Positions 26,401 to 37,452 of a stretch of DNA of 64,000 nucleotides are shown in pieces. The stretch lies in NCBI GenBank assembly GCA_048013815.1, contig CM106586.1, positions 18,972,001 through 19,036,000 of the forward strand. The letters are read 5' to 3'. The notes beneath the pieces are model-generated. The model saw only the letters and a program-made list of their open reading frames with translations. It was not told the origin of the DNA and did not search any database. Positions within the stretch are counted from its first letter, which is position 1. Each line of letters begins with the position of its first letter. The DNA is from Setoptus koraiensis. Lineage: Eukaryota > Arthropoda. Made by a program: the position numbers and the translations under genes.

Positions 26401-27010
26401 TCTACCTGATAATGGACAGTGCCGGCTAGTTGAATATTTTCATTGTAGTGCCTGACGGACGGGGCTGGGCGCGATATTGTGCGAGAACGTGCGCAAATGT
26501 GCGATAACGTGCGCAAATGTGCGATAACGTGCGAGAACGTGTGAACGGGTGAGCGAGGAGGACAGGTGAGGGGGTGACAGTGTGCCTAATGAGTCATTAG
26601 TACTCACCTGTGTTGCAATCGAGCTGCACGGCCTTGTCGTAAGAGGGCGGCGCCTGATTTTGGGCCCGGATAATGATGCTGATGTTGTCGGCGTCATTGT
26701 TTGCCACAGTTAGAGTCTTGGGTGCTGAGAAATCATTTGCGCCGACAAGTGTTTGTCGTGGCGCTGTGGTTGTTGTTGTTGTTGTTGTTGTTTGTGTTTG
26801 TGCTGCCACTAATGAATTGGCCAGCAGCAATTGATGTTGTTGTTGTGTTGCTATGATTTTGCGCTGCTTTAATCGCTCATCCAGCCACTGGTTCAATAGA
26901 CACACTGGCGACGCCAAACAAATAGACAGTATCAATGATAAAAATAACAGTATAAGAGCTATAAGAATAATGGCAAGCTTCTCTTCATGGCTCAGATGCA
27001 AAACAATCAT
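23440..27010 (-). CDS. synaptotagmin-12-like membrane protein
   Basis: Four exons: 27010-26608, 26464-24717, 24507-24384 and 24221-23440, in phase, about 1018 aa. The first Met follows an in-frame stop and is 12 residues before a hydrophobic segment (about residues 12-34), as in synaptotagmins. A PPSY motif lies near residue 120. The long second exon (135-717) is low-complexity plus a divergent C2A (from about residue 465). C2B starts at IKGQTLLGLSYLP and includes a KKKRTPVVTRQN stretch and VIGHVVLG with WQDMKSQPRR. This resembles vertebrate Syt12 (GHVIIG, WNQML..LRRP), a Ca2+-independent synaptotagmin. Acidic Ca2+-binding loops are not apparent. About 140 Gln/His/Asn/Ser-rich residues interrupt C2B before VIGHVV. 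The gene lies antisense in the proposed KChIP intron. Family is confident; the subtype less so. Confidence 0.75.
26463..26542. repeat. about 20-bp tandem repeat inside a synaptotagmin intron
   Basis: Diverged copies of GTGCGATAACGTGCGCAAAT fill roughly half of the 143-bp intron 26465-26607, where the polypyrimidine tract and branch point of the minus-strand gene should be. Confidence 0.75.
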
Positions 27011-27516
27011 AATTAATATCCTCTTATGATGAGCCAATCAACTGCTCACTTAATCTGCATCCAGTCGCAAGTGGCCAATGTGGTTGTAATTGGGATAGCA
27101 ATGATATTAAACAGATAATAATAGTAACAGTAATTTATTCTTGATGTCACTAATGCTAACACTACATGGTTGTAATTGATTGCCGGCCGATTTTGCATCA
27201 CTACTCTGCTCTGTTGCTCTGTTGTGTTGCGTCGTATGCTGGCTGTCAATAGTCACAATGTATAGTAATAGTGATAATAATTTAGTCGATAATATTAGTC
27301 GATAATATATTAGTCGCTTATTGTAATTAATCAGCTGACATGATACATGTATGTACAACAATAACTAACAATAATACTAATTTGCATATGCTCGTTGCAG
27401 CGCTTATCACTAGTCGCTTGCGGCAATCGCTAGCCAATCATTAGCGTCTAATCAATGATTGGCGACACTCGACGCACCAGGGGCCCACAAACTGGCCTCA
27501 ATTGCTGCAATATTGC

Positions 27517-27613
27517 TCGGGCTTGTTGGGCTTGTTGGGCTCGTTGGGCTTGTTGGGCTTGTTGGGCTCGTTGGGCTTGTTGGGCTTGTTGGGCTCGTTG
27601 GGCTCGTTGGGCT
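27517..27613. repeat. 9-bp minisatellite (TTGTTGGGC/TCGTTGGGC)n
   Basis: About eleven copies of T[TC]GTTGGGC with a regular higher-order order (two TTG units per TCG unit). All frames are open, giving Gly-Leu-Val or Asn-Lys-Pro peptides that I do not regard as genes. Confidence 0.95.
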
Positions 27614-28802
27614 GGCTTATTGGACGGGTGCTTTTGTGCGGGATGAGCACACATTTGAATAAATAATTAATAACAATTCTTTGCCACTGATAACTGTCGA
27701 TATTGTAATATTTTGCTAACATTAGTCGACAGCAATTAATTGTTCATCATGCTTGTTGAGAGTCGTCGTCGTTTATGTAACATACACACACACGCACCAG
27801 TGCACAGTATGTTTGCTAAGATCGTCACAACAATGGTGGCTCTTTTCAATTCACTACAGCTAGACAGGTAGACAGATACAGCTAGTTAGGTAGGCTAGAG
27901 AACAGCTAAAGATACGGCTAGAGACACGGCTAAAGATACAGCCAAAGAGACAGGTAAAAGAGAAAAAGAAGAGTCAATTTAGTGGCGTACAACACAAATA
28001 CAAGGCTAGTCGTTATCGTCGTAAAGTTTATTACTCATACATTCACATTCATATCGCACAATGGCCATTATATCGGGGGCTGGCGTTGTTGTCGTCATTT
28101 GTAGATCTCATGTTAATCCATATCGAGCGCAAACGGCAGCCATCATGAGTATGCATCAGTACAATCATATGATATATATATATCCAGATATATACGGATA
28201 TTTATGTCAACTTGCAGCCCGTCTGTGGCTGGCTGGCTGGCTGGCTCGCTGGCGAATGCCACTCAATGATGTAGTTAACATTCACATGAACATTCTCGTC
28301 GTCGCAACACAACATTCGGATATAAATACAGCCAATGGGAGATAAACAGTTCATACTGTATCGCCTGTAGGTTTATAAATGTTTCAGCCGATATAAATGG
28401 AAAACAACATTCGCGCTTGTTATGTAATAGCATAACACTGTTGTTGCCTCCAACACAATGAGCCAAGCCTCGCATATTGACAGGTGTACTGAGAGGTGCT
28501 CTCATAGTGGCATTGTATTGAGCGTTGGGGCTGCCTTTCCACAGTTTGTTTCCTTCTTTTATCTCTGTCGCTGTCTGGCTCGCTTTTTATTTCATGATTT
28601 CTATCCTGCCAACGACAACCACAACAAGTTCACAAACTGGCCCAAACAAACTGACACAAACAAACTGACACAAACAAACTGGCTGGCTGGCTGCACTGCT
28701 TTGGCTGGCCAATCAGCGGCTAATTAACGTCGCAGCCAATTAATCTTTGATTAGTGTGAATGGTTGTCAGCAATAACGAGCCTGATATGAGAGTCTCATA
28801 AT

Positions 28803-28884
28803 GAGACTCACACAATGTGAGTGACATAATGTGAGTGACATAATGTGAGTGACATAATGTGAGCGACATAATGTGAGCGACAGT
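28803..28884. repeat. 14-bp tandem repeat (ATAATGTGAGTGAC)n
   Basis: Five to six copies of ATAATGTGAGTGAC. Each unit contains GTGAGT, a strong splice-donor consensus on the plus strand, so the array offers a series of cryptic donors. Confidence 0.9.
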
Positions 28885-29211
28885 GAGTCTATTTGTGGTC
28901 ATCGCTGCCAGAGTGCAGTGTGACACAGGCAGCGCTGGCATTACATAACCAGATAATTTGATTATTTCGGAATATCGTGAATAATATTCGAACACGCTGG
29001 GGCAACACTAGACAAGCCACCAGACGCTCGACAACAAAACAGCAACACAACAACGTGATCAATATCTCTCCAATTGTCCAATTGTCCGATTGTTCACATA
29101 ATTGATCTGTCTGTGCGGCCAGTGACCTTCTCGCTGGCTGACGACAAAATGAATTAACCGAGAGCACGTTGAACCACGTTGCACGATGGTAACGATAATT
29201 AAGCATGTATC

Positions 29212-29217
29212 TTTATT
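29212..29217 (-). terminator. poly(A) signal AATAAA of the lipase gene
   Basis: AATAAA on the minus strand, 109 bp downstream of the lipase stop codon. Confidence 0.6.
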
Positions 29218-29325
29218 TACACTGTCCATTGCAATGTCAATTGTGCCAAGGTGAAATTAATTAATTATGCAATTACACGAGCTAATGAGATCTTTTCCAA
29301 TGCTGGTCATCGTGCGCTCTGCGCA

Positions 29326-31377
29326 CTAAGTGGCCAGTCGCTTCAAGACATCTATGATGGGCAAATTTATTTTTTGTGTGCGATTTTTGCCCCACAAAAA
29401 GTCGTCGTGATTGTAATCTGGTATTACGTGATCCTCGAACAGTGGCACTAGAACGATAAAAGATGAATGTGACAATAACATAAGAATGAATATTATGATA
29501 TTCAGTAAGTGATGCACAGCAGTGAAATGATTTGATTGAATTATCTTTTTCAGATTTTGTATCGGTGTATCGATCGGTTTATGGCAATACCTTTCAGCGA
29601 CGACAGCAGATGCTCCTGATCGAGCCGGTCCGACAGGTAATCATTGTTGGCCCGAAAGAAGACCATAGAGGTGAGATTGATGCGCCCCAGATCGTACTGC
29701 CTGTCCGGCCCGGCCGGCTGGTGCAAATCCTTTGAGTTTTCAATGAACATCTCAAATCTGTCGGTCAGATGGATCTGGCTGAAGTGGGCCAGCGTTTTGA
29801 GGCTGGTCGCTTGAAATAGCTGCGCAAACACGAAGCCCGTCTGTTGTTGCACAGTGTTATATACAGTTGTAGTTTGGGGTACAGGGAGAAGGATTATTAT
29901 TCTCGCTCATTATGTAATCGGGCCCTCAGATTGATACTCCCAGAGATTTGGGGCGATTCGGGCAATTTGGAAGCGATTCGGGAAATCTGGGAGCTTCATA
30001 TGAGCTGGGATATTCAGGGGTGGACAATTAAAACTCACCAGCAAAGTCTCGTCGTGATCCGGCCCGTTGGTTGCGTCGAAAATGATTCGGCATATTATTC
30101 TGATGGGATTTGTAACGAAATTCTTGCACAATTGACCTATCGTGTAACTGAGTGGCTCGTTTATGTTGAAAGGCAAAATATTTGCGTTGGTCTGGTGAAA
30201 CAGAGCATACAAATAGGGCAAAAGTATACCAAACAAACCCTTGGCATGGCGCACAAACGCCACTGGGGCCAGCGCCACAAAGGCATTGATGTTGTTAGAG
30301 TATTCGGGCCGCTTCGACAACAGGGCAAACATCAGCGTCGTGCCCTGACTGTGTCCAATGTAGGACACCTTGTTCCATTTGGTCACCTGTTGCACGTACT
30401 CGACGAAGGCAGGCAAATCGTACAGAGCCTGTTGGTCAAGCGAGAAATTCCAATAATCGCCATAGGTGATGGACTTGTTCACATGATAATTGTTGCCTGT
30501 TTGCACAAAATTTGGCAAGTCTTTTGCGTCGGGCAACATGGGGCGAAAAATGCGAGTGTTGTTCGCACCGGAAGTGAGGCCGCTACGGTAATAATTGAGG
30601 CCGCGTCCATTGAGCAGCCAAACATCGAACAGATTATTGGACAGAATGAGCGGTAACGAGCTGACACGCTCGTCGGGATGTTCGTCGTTGAGCTTCTTGG
30701 CTCGGTCAACAATATTCATTGGCGACAATTTGTGCGGCGAGCCGCCAAAAGATCTGGCCGAAAATCGGTGCTGCGCCATGGGGCCCCCATTGCCGTCGCC
30801 GGCGTCAGAGGAATTGGTGGGCGGCAGGTCGGGGCGAGTGTTGTTGCCCTGGAGAACGTAGTCGCTGGACGAGAACAAAATTCCGTGGTTCAACAGAACC
30901 GGATTGTAGCGTCTGGCAACAATTTGCGCGTTCGCCAGCGGATTCACCACTCTTATGGCGAGCAAAATGTAGCCGTCCTTGGTGACCACGTGATGCTCTT
31001 CGGCCACGAAACCGTACGATTTAATTATGTCAATCTGTCATTATCCGGGCAATATGAGCGATGTTGGCGATATTGGCGATATTGGCGATATCGGCGATAT
31101 TAGAGATGGTTTTTGGGCCCGTGTGAGCGGGGGAAATCAATTCTTCGGTTAGTGGCGCGCGCGAGCTGCGACATCCCGAGCGTGCCACAGATATTTTTCA
31201 TAATAGACATATAATGTAAAGCGATGTATACGTTAATTATCATGATATGTGAGCACTCACTGTGTTTCCCGGAATTGAGGCCGGCGGAATGAGAGCGCCG
31301 GCGAAATGGGGCCCAAGCACGATGGGCAGCAGGATTGCCAGCAGCGGCGGCATGTTCTTGCGTTGCAGTTTGTCCAT
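29326..31377 (-). CDS. secreted or lysosomal acid lipase (gastric/LIPA family)
   Basis: Four exons: 31377-31261, 31034-30039, 29840-29591 and 29447-29326, in phase, 494 aa. The start MDKLQRKNMPP leads into a signal peptide (LLAILLPIVL), so the product enters the secretory pathway. The family hydrolyses triacylglycerols and sterol esters. Exon 2 has the AB-hydrolase-associated segment (SYGFVAEEHHVVTKDGYIL) and the nucleophile motif GHSQG. Exon 3 carries the likely catalytic Asp (RANNDYLSD). Exon 4 carries the catalytic His (NHDDFLWG). The family is about 400 aa; the excess is an insertion of about 70 residues, rich in Pro, Ser, Asn and Gly, between the SSSDYVL and LSNNLFDVWLLNGRG motifs. The exon 3 acceptor has a weak pyrimidine tract. 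The gene lies antisense in the proposed KChIP intron. Confidence 0.9.
31058..31101. repeat. 9-bp tandem repeat (GATATTGGC)n
   Basis: Five copies of GATATTGGC or GATATCGGC within lipase intron 1 (31035-31260). Confidence 0.9.
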
Positions 31378-32040
31378 TTGCAATTTGATGTGATCTGACT
31401 TGCGCTGGGGCGACTGTTTGAGGGTGAGTTTTTCAGGACTTGCCGTTGCCACCCAATTGAGATGACACCTGATGAGCGATGAATGAACTGTCACTGGCTG
31501 GCACTGCCTTTATATTGCCACTCTCTTGTCACCTTGCCATTTTATCCGTTTGTCAGTCTGTTTTATCCATTATAATTATGCTCTATAATTAATGGACTGA
31601 TATTCACACAATATTATATTCACAATTTGCGCGTTCATTTGCATTGTTGCAAATGTTACTATTGTAAATGTTTTTATTTCTATTGCGGTGGTTGACTGGC
31701 CGAATGAGAGACTAAATCGCTCACTCATCGAAGGATGCCAATTCATGAATAATTCATTGTTGCTGTCACTTGGATTGCTGACTCACCACCCAGAGACACC
31801 GACACAAAAGCTGCACTAAAAGTGTCGCAAACGAGGCTTTGTCGACTTAGATTTAGATAAAACATAATGAAATTGCCAATTTTATTTCATTGTCAATTAT
31901 TAGCATTAGCTTACAATTGAAATATTGATTGATTGATTATGGCGCCCCGCTAGTGAGGCGGCCGCACGAAAGAGGGCGCTCCGACTGATGCGGCCAGTAG
32001 CGGGCAGCACCAGCGCTAATGTGTGCTGCCTAGATAGTCC

Positions 32041-32092
32041 GCTATCAACCGCTGTCTGGCACGAATTGTCTAGACAGACATCGGTTGATAGC
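32041..32092. repeat. inverted repeat, 11-bp arms with internal stem
   Basis: GCTATCAACCG (32041-32051) pairs with CGGTTGATAGC (32082-32092). Inside the loop TGTCT can pair with AGACA, extending the stem. Confidence 0.75.
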
Positions 32093-32156
32093 AAGCGATC
32101 GCAGCGGAATGTATAGAGTTGACACTTTTGAATGGTAAAACACAAGCTCGTTTTGG

Positions 32157-32204
32157 GGCACTAGTGGCTCGTTGTTGGCACTAGTGGCTCGTTGTTGGCA
32201 CGAG
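32157..32204. repeat. 20-bp tandem repeat
   Basis: Two complete copies and a partial copy of GGCACTAGTGGCTCGTTGTT. Confidence 0.85.
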
Positions 32205-32504
32205 ACGGCGCCCATTAGACTGCGGTGATTAGACGAGACAAACAATGGCAAGCTAATGGCTAATGATGGCGCGCAATCAGCATCACTGATGGATCACTAA
32301 TGAATTATGTTCGCGTTGGGGCGCGTTATGGTTGGCGGGCCTCAATTTGCGACGGCCACGGTGTGTGGCAGCGCGATTTCGGGCCAGCAAACAGTGCAGC
32401 CACAACAAAGTCTGCTAGACACTGTCTCGTTGGACAGTGACATTCATCTCGCAAGCTCAGTGCACAAGCTCGAGCGTTTGCGATATTTGGCAAATTGAAA
32501 ATTG

Positions 32505-32541
32505 TTATCAGATAACTCGGCGGCTGGCTGTTATCTGATAA
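32505..32541. repeat. inverted repeat, 12-bp perfect arms
   Basis: TTATCAGATAAC (32505-32516) and GTTATCTGATAA (32530-32541), with a 13-base GC-rich loop. Each arm is nearly self-complementary (TTATC..GATAA) and carries GATA core sites. Confidence 0.85.
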
Positions 32542-33158
32542 ACCGGCCGAGTGTTCGCCGGCAAGAGTTGCGCGGATAATTGTTTGCGCGGACAAAATAA
32601 ATTGTTGACGCAAGCAACAACCCGGCCCGCTAATAGCCGCCATCGAGCGCACCGGCCCGCAGACCGCCGACTCTGGAGTGCGGACGCTGCAGGCCCGCAT
32701 GCCCGCCATGCAATGTGATATAGGCTGGCCCCGCAGCGGACCAGCCAGCCACTTAAGACTCTCTAGTTGAGAGACTCGCCCGAGCGATCGCACTGGCATC
32801 TGGAGATGGATGGTTGGCCGCGCAACAACCAGCGCTGCTCACTAATAGCCGAGCGAGGTAAAAAGGGGCCAAACGTAAACAGACCGCTGTCTTCGGCGAG
32901 CTGTTTTCGGGGCGCGCAAGGCTCGCCGATATGGCCCCACAAACAGCGATATCACGGCTACGCAAACATGGCACAAAAACGTGTAAGGCCGTATAAAAGC
33001 GCCAGTAGTTAAGTTGTCGACAATGTCATGTTGTTGCGGGGGCGCAACAAAATGACGAATGCATGACAATTGTTCACTTTTGTTACTACTTTTTTTTGTT
33101 CAGACGTGTATATATTTGTTCGCAAACGCAACACATACTTGCAACTTTTTAAATGCAA

Positions 33159-33218
33159 CTGGCGCTGTATTTAGGCAGCTCGCTAAAGACAACTCGCCAA
33201 GCTTGAATACAGCGCCAG
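33159..33218. repeat. inverted repeat, 13-bp perfect arms
   Basis: CTGGCGCTGTATT (33159-33171) and AATACAGCGCCAG (33206-33218), separated by 34 bases. The flanks also show TTTAAAT/ATTTAAA symmetry. Confidence 0.85.
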
Positions 33219-34446
33219 AGCGGTATTTAAAATTGTGTTCAAATTGAAAAGCTGTTGTTTGTTTACATCGTCATATTTGCATAGATGCTGTGTGATACGA
33301 GCAACTATAAGCAGTCTATTATTAAGTCAAGTGTAATAGTCGAGTTAGTGCGCGCCAACAGTTACATTATATAACTTTTATAACTATTATGCAATAGTTG
33401 TATGAGAGTTGTGTGTGGCATAGCAAAGTAGCATAGCGACACTATCAGTGCATTATTGCCGCAATGGTGCATTGTGCCGCAACAGCGCCCACGCCAGCCG
33501 ACAATGGCGAGACAATGATGGCGCGAATTGAGAGACTCACCTCTAATCCGTTTTATTTCCATTTCGTTTTCACATTAGACACAAATGTGAGCGCATTGTG
33601 TGTGTGTGTGTGTGTGTGTGTGCATTATGCACTCGATGCGGATATTACGCAATACAAACAAAGGCAGTTTGGCCCCTCGGAGAGAGCGAGAGTTTGCGGC
33701 TCATCGCTCGCGAACAATGCCCAAGTAATGAACGCCTCGCGCTAACACATGCACGGCTCCGCTCGCGGGCTCCTCTCGGGCTCCTCTCTTGCTCCTCTCG
33801 GGCTCCGCTCGGGCCGCTCTCGAGCGGTTCGCCGGCCCGTGCGAGCTCGGGCCGCTGTCGAGCGGCGCCAATGGGCACCCATCGGCACCAATGGCCGCCC
33901 GACCCCCTAATGACCGATCTCGTTCGGGGGCATGCATGTGGCTCGCGGGCTCTGACACTCGCAGGCCAGTGTGTGCGCCAAACAAACAAGCAACGAACGT
34001 GGCCAACAATGGGCGCCAATGCTCGCCTCCACTTGCCACCATTTTGCCACGCGCTCGCCACGGGCCAAATTCAAACGCGGACAAACGCAACTTGATACAG
34101 CGCTGCGAGGCACGTAGTCTGGCAAGACTCGCATTGTCTGATTCGGCGGCCGATGATCGGCCGCTGATCGGCCGCTGATGCACGGGCCTAGTTTTAGTCG
34201 GGCCGCCGTCGGGCCGCCGTCGGACACTCTCGGGACGAGCACGGGACGATGTGCCAGTGTGCGGACAAGCGACGGAGCGCAAAACTGTCGCCAAATCTCC
34301 GCTGTCTGCCAGACAGTGTCTAGACTCGGCGCGCCAGTAATTACTTGCAAATCGCGTCTTTTATTCGCGGCGTTTTTATAAATATAAGCTCGCTCGGCAA
34401 CTGCAGTTTCGCGGGCGAATTCGCTGGCGGTTTGAGTGGCGCGTTA

Positions 34447-34510
34447 GTCGCATCTCGGGCGCATTTCGGTCGCAGATTCGGGCGCATTTCGGTCGCAGAT
34501 TCGGGCGCAG
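34447..34510. repeat. 24-bp tandem repeat
   Basis: Nearly three copies of a unit around GCGCATTTCGGTCGCAGATT, ending in CGGGCGCAGATT. The reading frame is open on both strands but no protein family is recognised. Confidence 0.8.
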
Positions 34511-36416
34511 ATTCAGCCTGGCAAACGCGGCTCGCATTTGTCGGGGAGAAGCTGCCCCGACAAAACAAACACTCTATCAAGGTGCCATTATGCGCAGCGT
34601 TACACACAGCATTTTATACGGCATTATAAACAGTATTATATAACGGCCACTGTTGGCAGTTGAGGCGAGCCGATGCAGCAGCGCAATGATGGGGCCCCAA
34701 AGTGAATCATGTTTGTGATTAGATGGCGAGCGGCGCGCGAGCCCGGGCCCCATCGATGGCCCCAACTGTGCAACTGGGCAGAGTGTTTGTTGTGCCGCTC
34801 GAACAGTGTCAGTGATACAACAACGTGTATGTAACAACAGTGTGTGCGTGTGTGTGTGTGTGTGTGCGAGCTGGGCGGATATTTGGCCCAGACAGACGAA
34901 AGTGTAAACTTTGTTGCGCAATTGACGACTTCGCTCAGGCCCACTGCGCGCCTCAAATTGCGAATCAGGCAGGTGGAAACGCACAACGAATTGCCCCCAG
35001 CTCCACGGGGCATGCACTGCGCCGCGCCGCGATGAGCGGCCCCAATCGAGGCCCCCAATCGAGGCCCACAACTCACCTCGAGCGACCAAACTGTGCCGAC
35101 TGCGCCAACTGTAGGCCGGTTTGGGGCCCCAGTCAGCCACTCGAAAGCCATTACACGGCGGCAAGCGACTGGCTGGACCAGGGGGCTCTTCACGCCTTGC
35201 TGACTCGATATAAATGCCACTGCCCCTAGGCGCTCTATGTGCGCTGCGTGTGCGCGCTTTGGGGCCCCGACAGCCAGTTGGGGCGATTATTTTTTGTGCC
35301 TGCGTTCGCCTGGCGGCGAGCTGGCCAATTTCAGCCCGCGCTAGCTGATGGGCGTTCGCTGGCCAGCGTTCGAGTTCGCGTTGCCTGGCTGGCTGGCTGG
35401 ATATTCGCGTTGCGCTCATGCGCCGCTCCAGTTGATGGCCATGATGATGACGGGCGCCATGATGAGGGTGACGATGATGACGGTTGCCGTGGCAATCATC
35501 ATCATCAACTTGATTAGTCTCATGATTTGCACACGCACCCCGCCAGCGGGGCACCCATGAGCGGAATTAGCCCGAAACAAAGGCACCCAGATGCCGCTCG
35601 CCGCGAGGCTACTGCCCCTCGGCCGATACCCGGCCAACTGTATTATACCGTCTACGAATTGTCTACGGTGGGTACGCATGAACTATGTTAGTACGCCGCA
35701 CTGAGCTGGGTACCTAGTAATACAAAGCTTATATGCGTGCCCCGGGCCTCGCGAGCCGCAGCAAACAAACTCGCAACTCGGTACGGGCCGCATTTCGCGA
35801 CGGGCCGCAAGCTGCGAACGAGCCCGCCCGGCTGCTCATTAAGACAGATAACGGTCGACCTTCAGCGGGCGCATCACTCACTTGTGGGGCCCAGTTGCGG
35901 GCCGGCGACGTGACAGTGGCCGGCGGTGTTGCGCAACACCAACAACAATACGCACACTCATTAGAGCGTGTGCATTGTCAATCGGTGAGGCTCATAATCG
36001 CTCGCGCAGCGCCAGTTTCGATCACCTGATTGTCGCTCGACTCCGTCGACTGTCCGGCCGGCCCGCGCAACCCGATGCCCGCGCCACTCGGCAAGTGGGG
36101 CCCAGTGAAAAAAACACAGCAGCAGCGGGCAAAAGAACAACGAGGCGCCATGCCAATAGGCTCATTAATAGCAGTGAATCCAATCAATTCCGAGTTCCCG
36201 CTGGCCAAATCAAAACGAATCAGAGCACACGCTAGAACGAATGGAAACGCATTCGGATTCGCAGCGCCACCCATTCCAATCGCATCAAATCGCTCTGATC
36301 CGACTCAGTGGGGCCGAACTGGCGAGTTGCACTAGCGCCATTATACTGCTGGCACTGGCTGGCAGCTTCAGCGACAATTCATTAGAGTTGCGTCATCAAG
36401 TTAGTTTGCCACACGC

Positions 36417-36418
<2 letters not shown>

Positions 36419-36449
<31 letters not shown>
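36419..36449. repeat. CA microsatellite
   Basis: About 15 CA dinucleotides, slightly interrupted at the left. It lies close to the compositional boundary near 36.6 kb. Confidence 0.9.
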
Positions 36450-36452
<3 letters not shown>

Positions 36453-37452
36453 GCTAGTCGTATAATGTTGGCATCGCAACGACAACAGCGACACCAACAG
36501 CAACAACGACAACAGCAACAGCGACAACGGCGACAACCACAACAACGACGGCCGCATCGCCCTCTACGCAGCGCCAACTGCACACACCTATTTTTGCCTA
36601 TTTTTATCTGTTAGTGGCCCCATTTTGGCGTGTTTCACACTAATAAGTGATGCGAGACAAAAATATGCATCTTGTTGGCGCATAAACAAACTGACAATTG
36701 AGAGAAAAAAGCGTTTCGTGAAGCAACCAAAAAAGTGTCTCAATCGCTGCAAAAGTGACGCTTATTTGCGTACATTTTTTTTTCACACCAAAACACTGTA
36801 GGTGTCTAAACACTGTCTACACGTATCACATCATCGCCAGACACAACCAGACCAAGTGCAACTGCAACACGACATTTCCGTTATTGTTTACCTGCGGCTA
36901 TCACTTGCGGCGCGAATAATACAGTCACTGTTTAGTCACACCATAAATGATAGATAGACAAACCAGCCATATATCACCATGCACGCCTATAACAATATCA
37001 ACCAAAGCAGTTATGACTTTGACAGTACGTACAACAAACACGACAAAACAAACACAACACCGCTCACCTGTCCATTGAGCGTGTTTATCGCTGTCTGCGG
37101 CTAACGGTCACCGTAGAGCGACTGTTGTTTGTTGCGTCATAAACGAATCGCCTCGAATCGCCTCGAATCGCATAGCGTATTAGCATAATTGATTGATGCG
37201 CACCAGCGATACACTAGCTGACACCTTAATACACACACTTGATTCACATACATACATGTCGCAACATGATGCATTGATTATTAACATCAAACCATCTCTG
37301 TATCTCCTGTATCTATCTCTGTTTTGCGCCACAAACCGGAAATCGTCAATACTATACACACACACACACACACTGTGTAATGTGTTTGCCAATGCCTATA
37401 CTACATTTTTTTCCCACAAAACAACCGCCGCCGTGCAATGTTGCCCGTTCAG

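Larger units (their letters stand above)
27038..29325. other. spacer between the synaptotagmin-like and lipase genes
   Basis: No supported exon. It holds the TTGTTGGGC minisatellite, a 14-bp repeat at 28803-28884, a run of AGACAGGTAGACAG and GATACGGCTA type between 27860 and 27960, and the lipase poly(A) signal at 29212-29217. The promoter of the synaptotagmin-like gene must lie just right of 27010. Confidence 0.6.
31378..37452. other. 5' flank of the lipase and remainder of the proposed KChIP intron
   Basis: No homology-supported exon. The left part has three hairpins within 1.2 kb (32041-32092, 32505-32541, 33159-33218) and a 20-bp repeat. From 33.6 to 36.1 kb it is very GC-rich, with GT/CA runs (33599-33621, 34850-34866, 36419-36449), a 24-bp repeat and three GGGGCCCC sites. 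From about 36.6 kb composition drops to AT-rich. A short CA run (37357-37372) precedes the 37453 acceptor. Confidence 0.55.

Noticed and set aside
34577-35554. 325-codon minus-strand open frame
   Set aside because: GC-rich low-complexity sequence that lacks stops by composition; no ATG at the frame start, no domain, includes a translated CA run.
1-36000. Disease-type GGGGCC hexanucleotide expansion
   Set aside because: The GGGGCC matches are dispersed parts of GGGGCCCC palindromes, not a tandem expansion.
36241-36465. Signal-peptide-like frame (CTSAIILLALAGS)
   Set aside because: No consensus donor in a sensible phase and no partner exon; ends in a translated CA microsatellite.
37380-37452. 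Alternative KChIP start MCLPMPILHFF within the intron
   Set aside because: In frame with exon 2, but the segment is the pyrimidine-rich acceptor region; kept only as a possible alternative promoter product.
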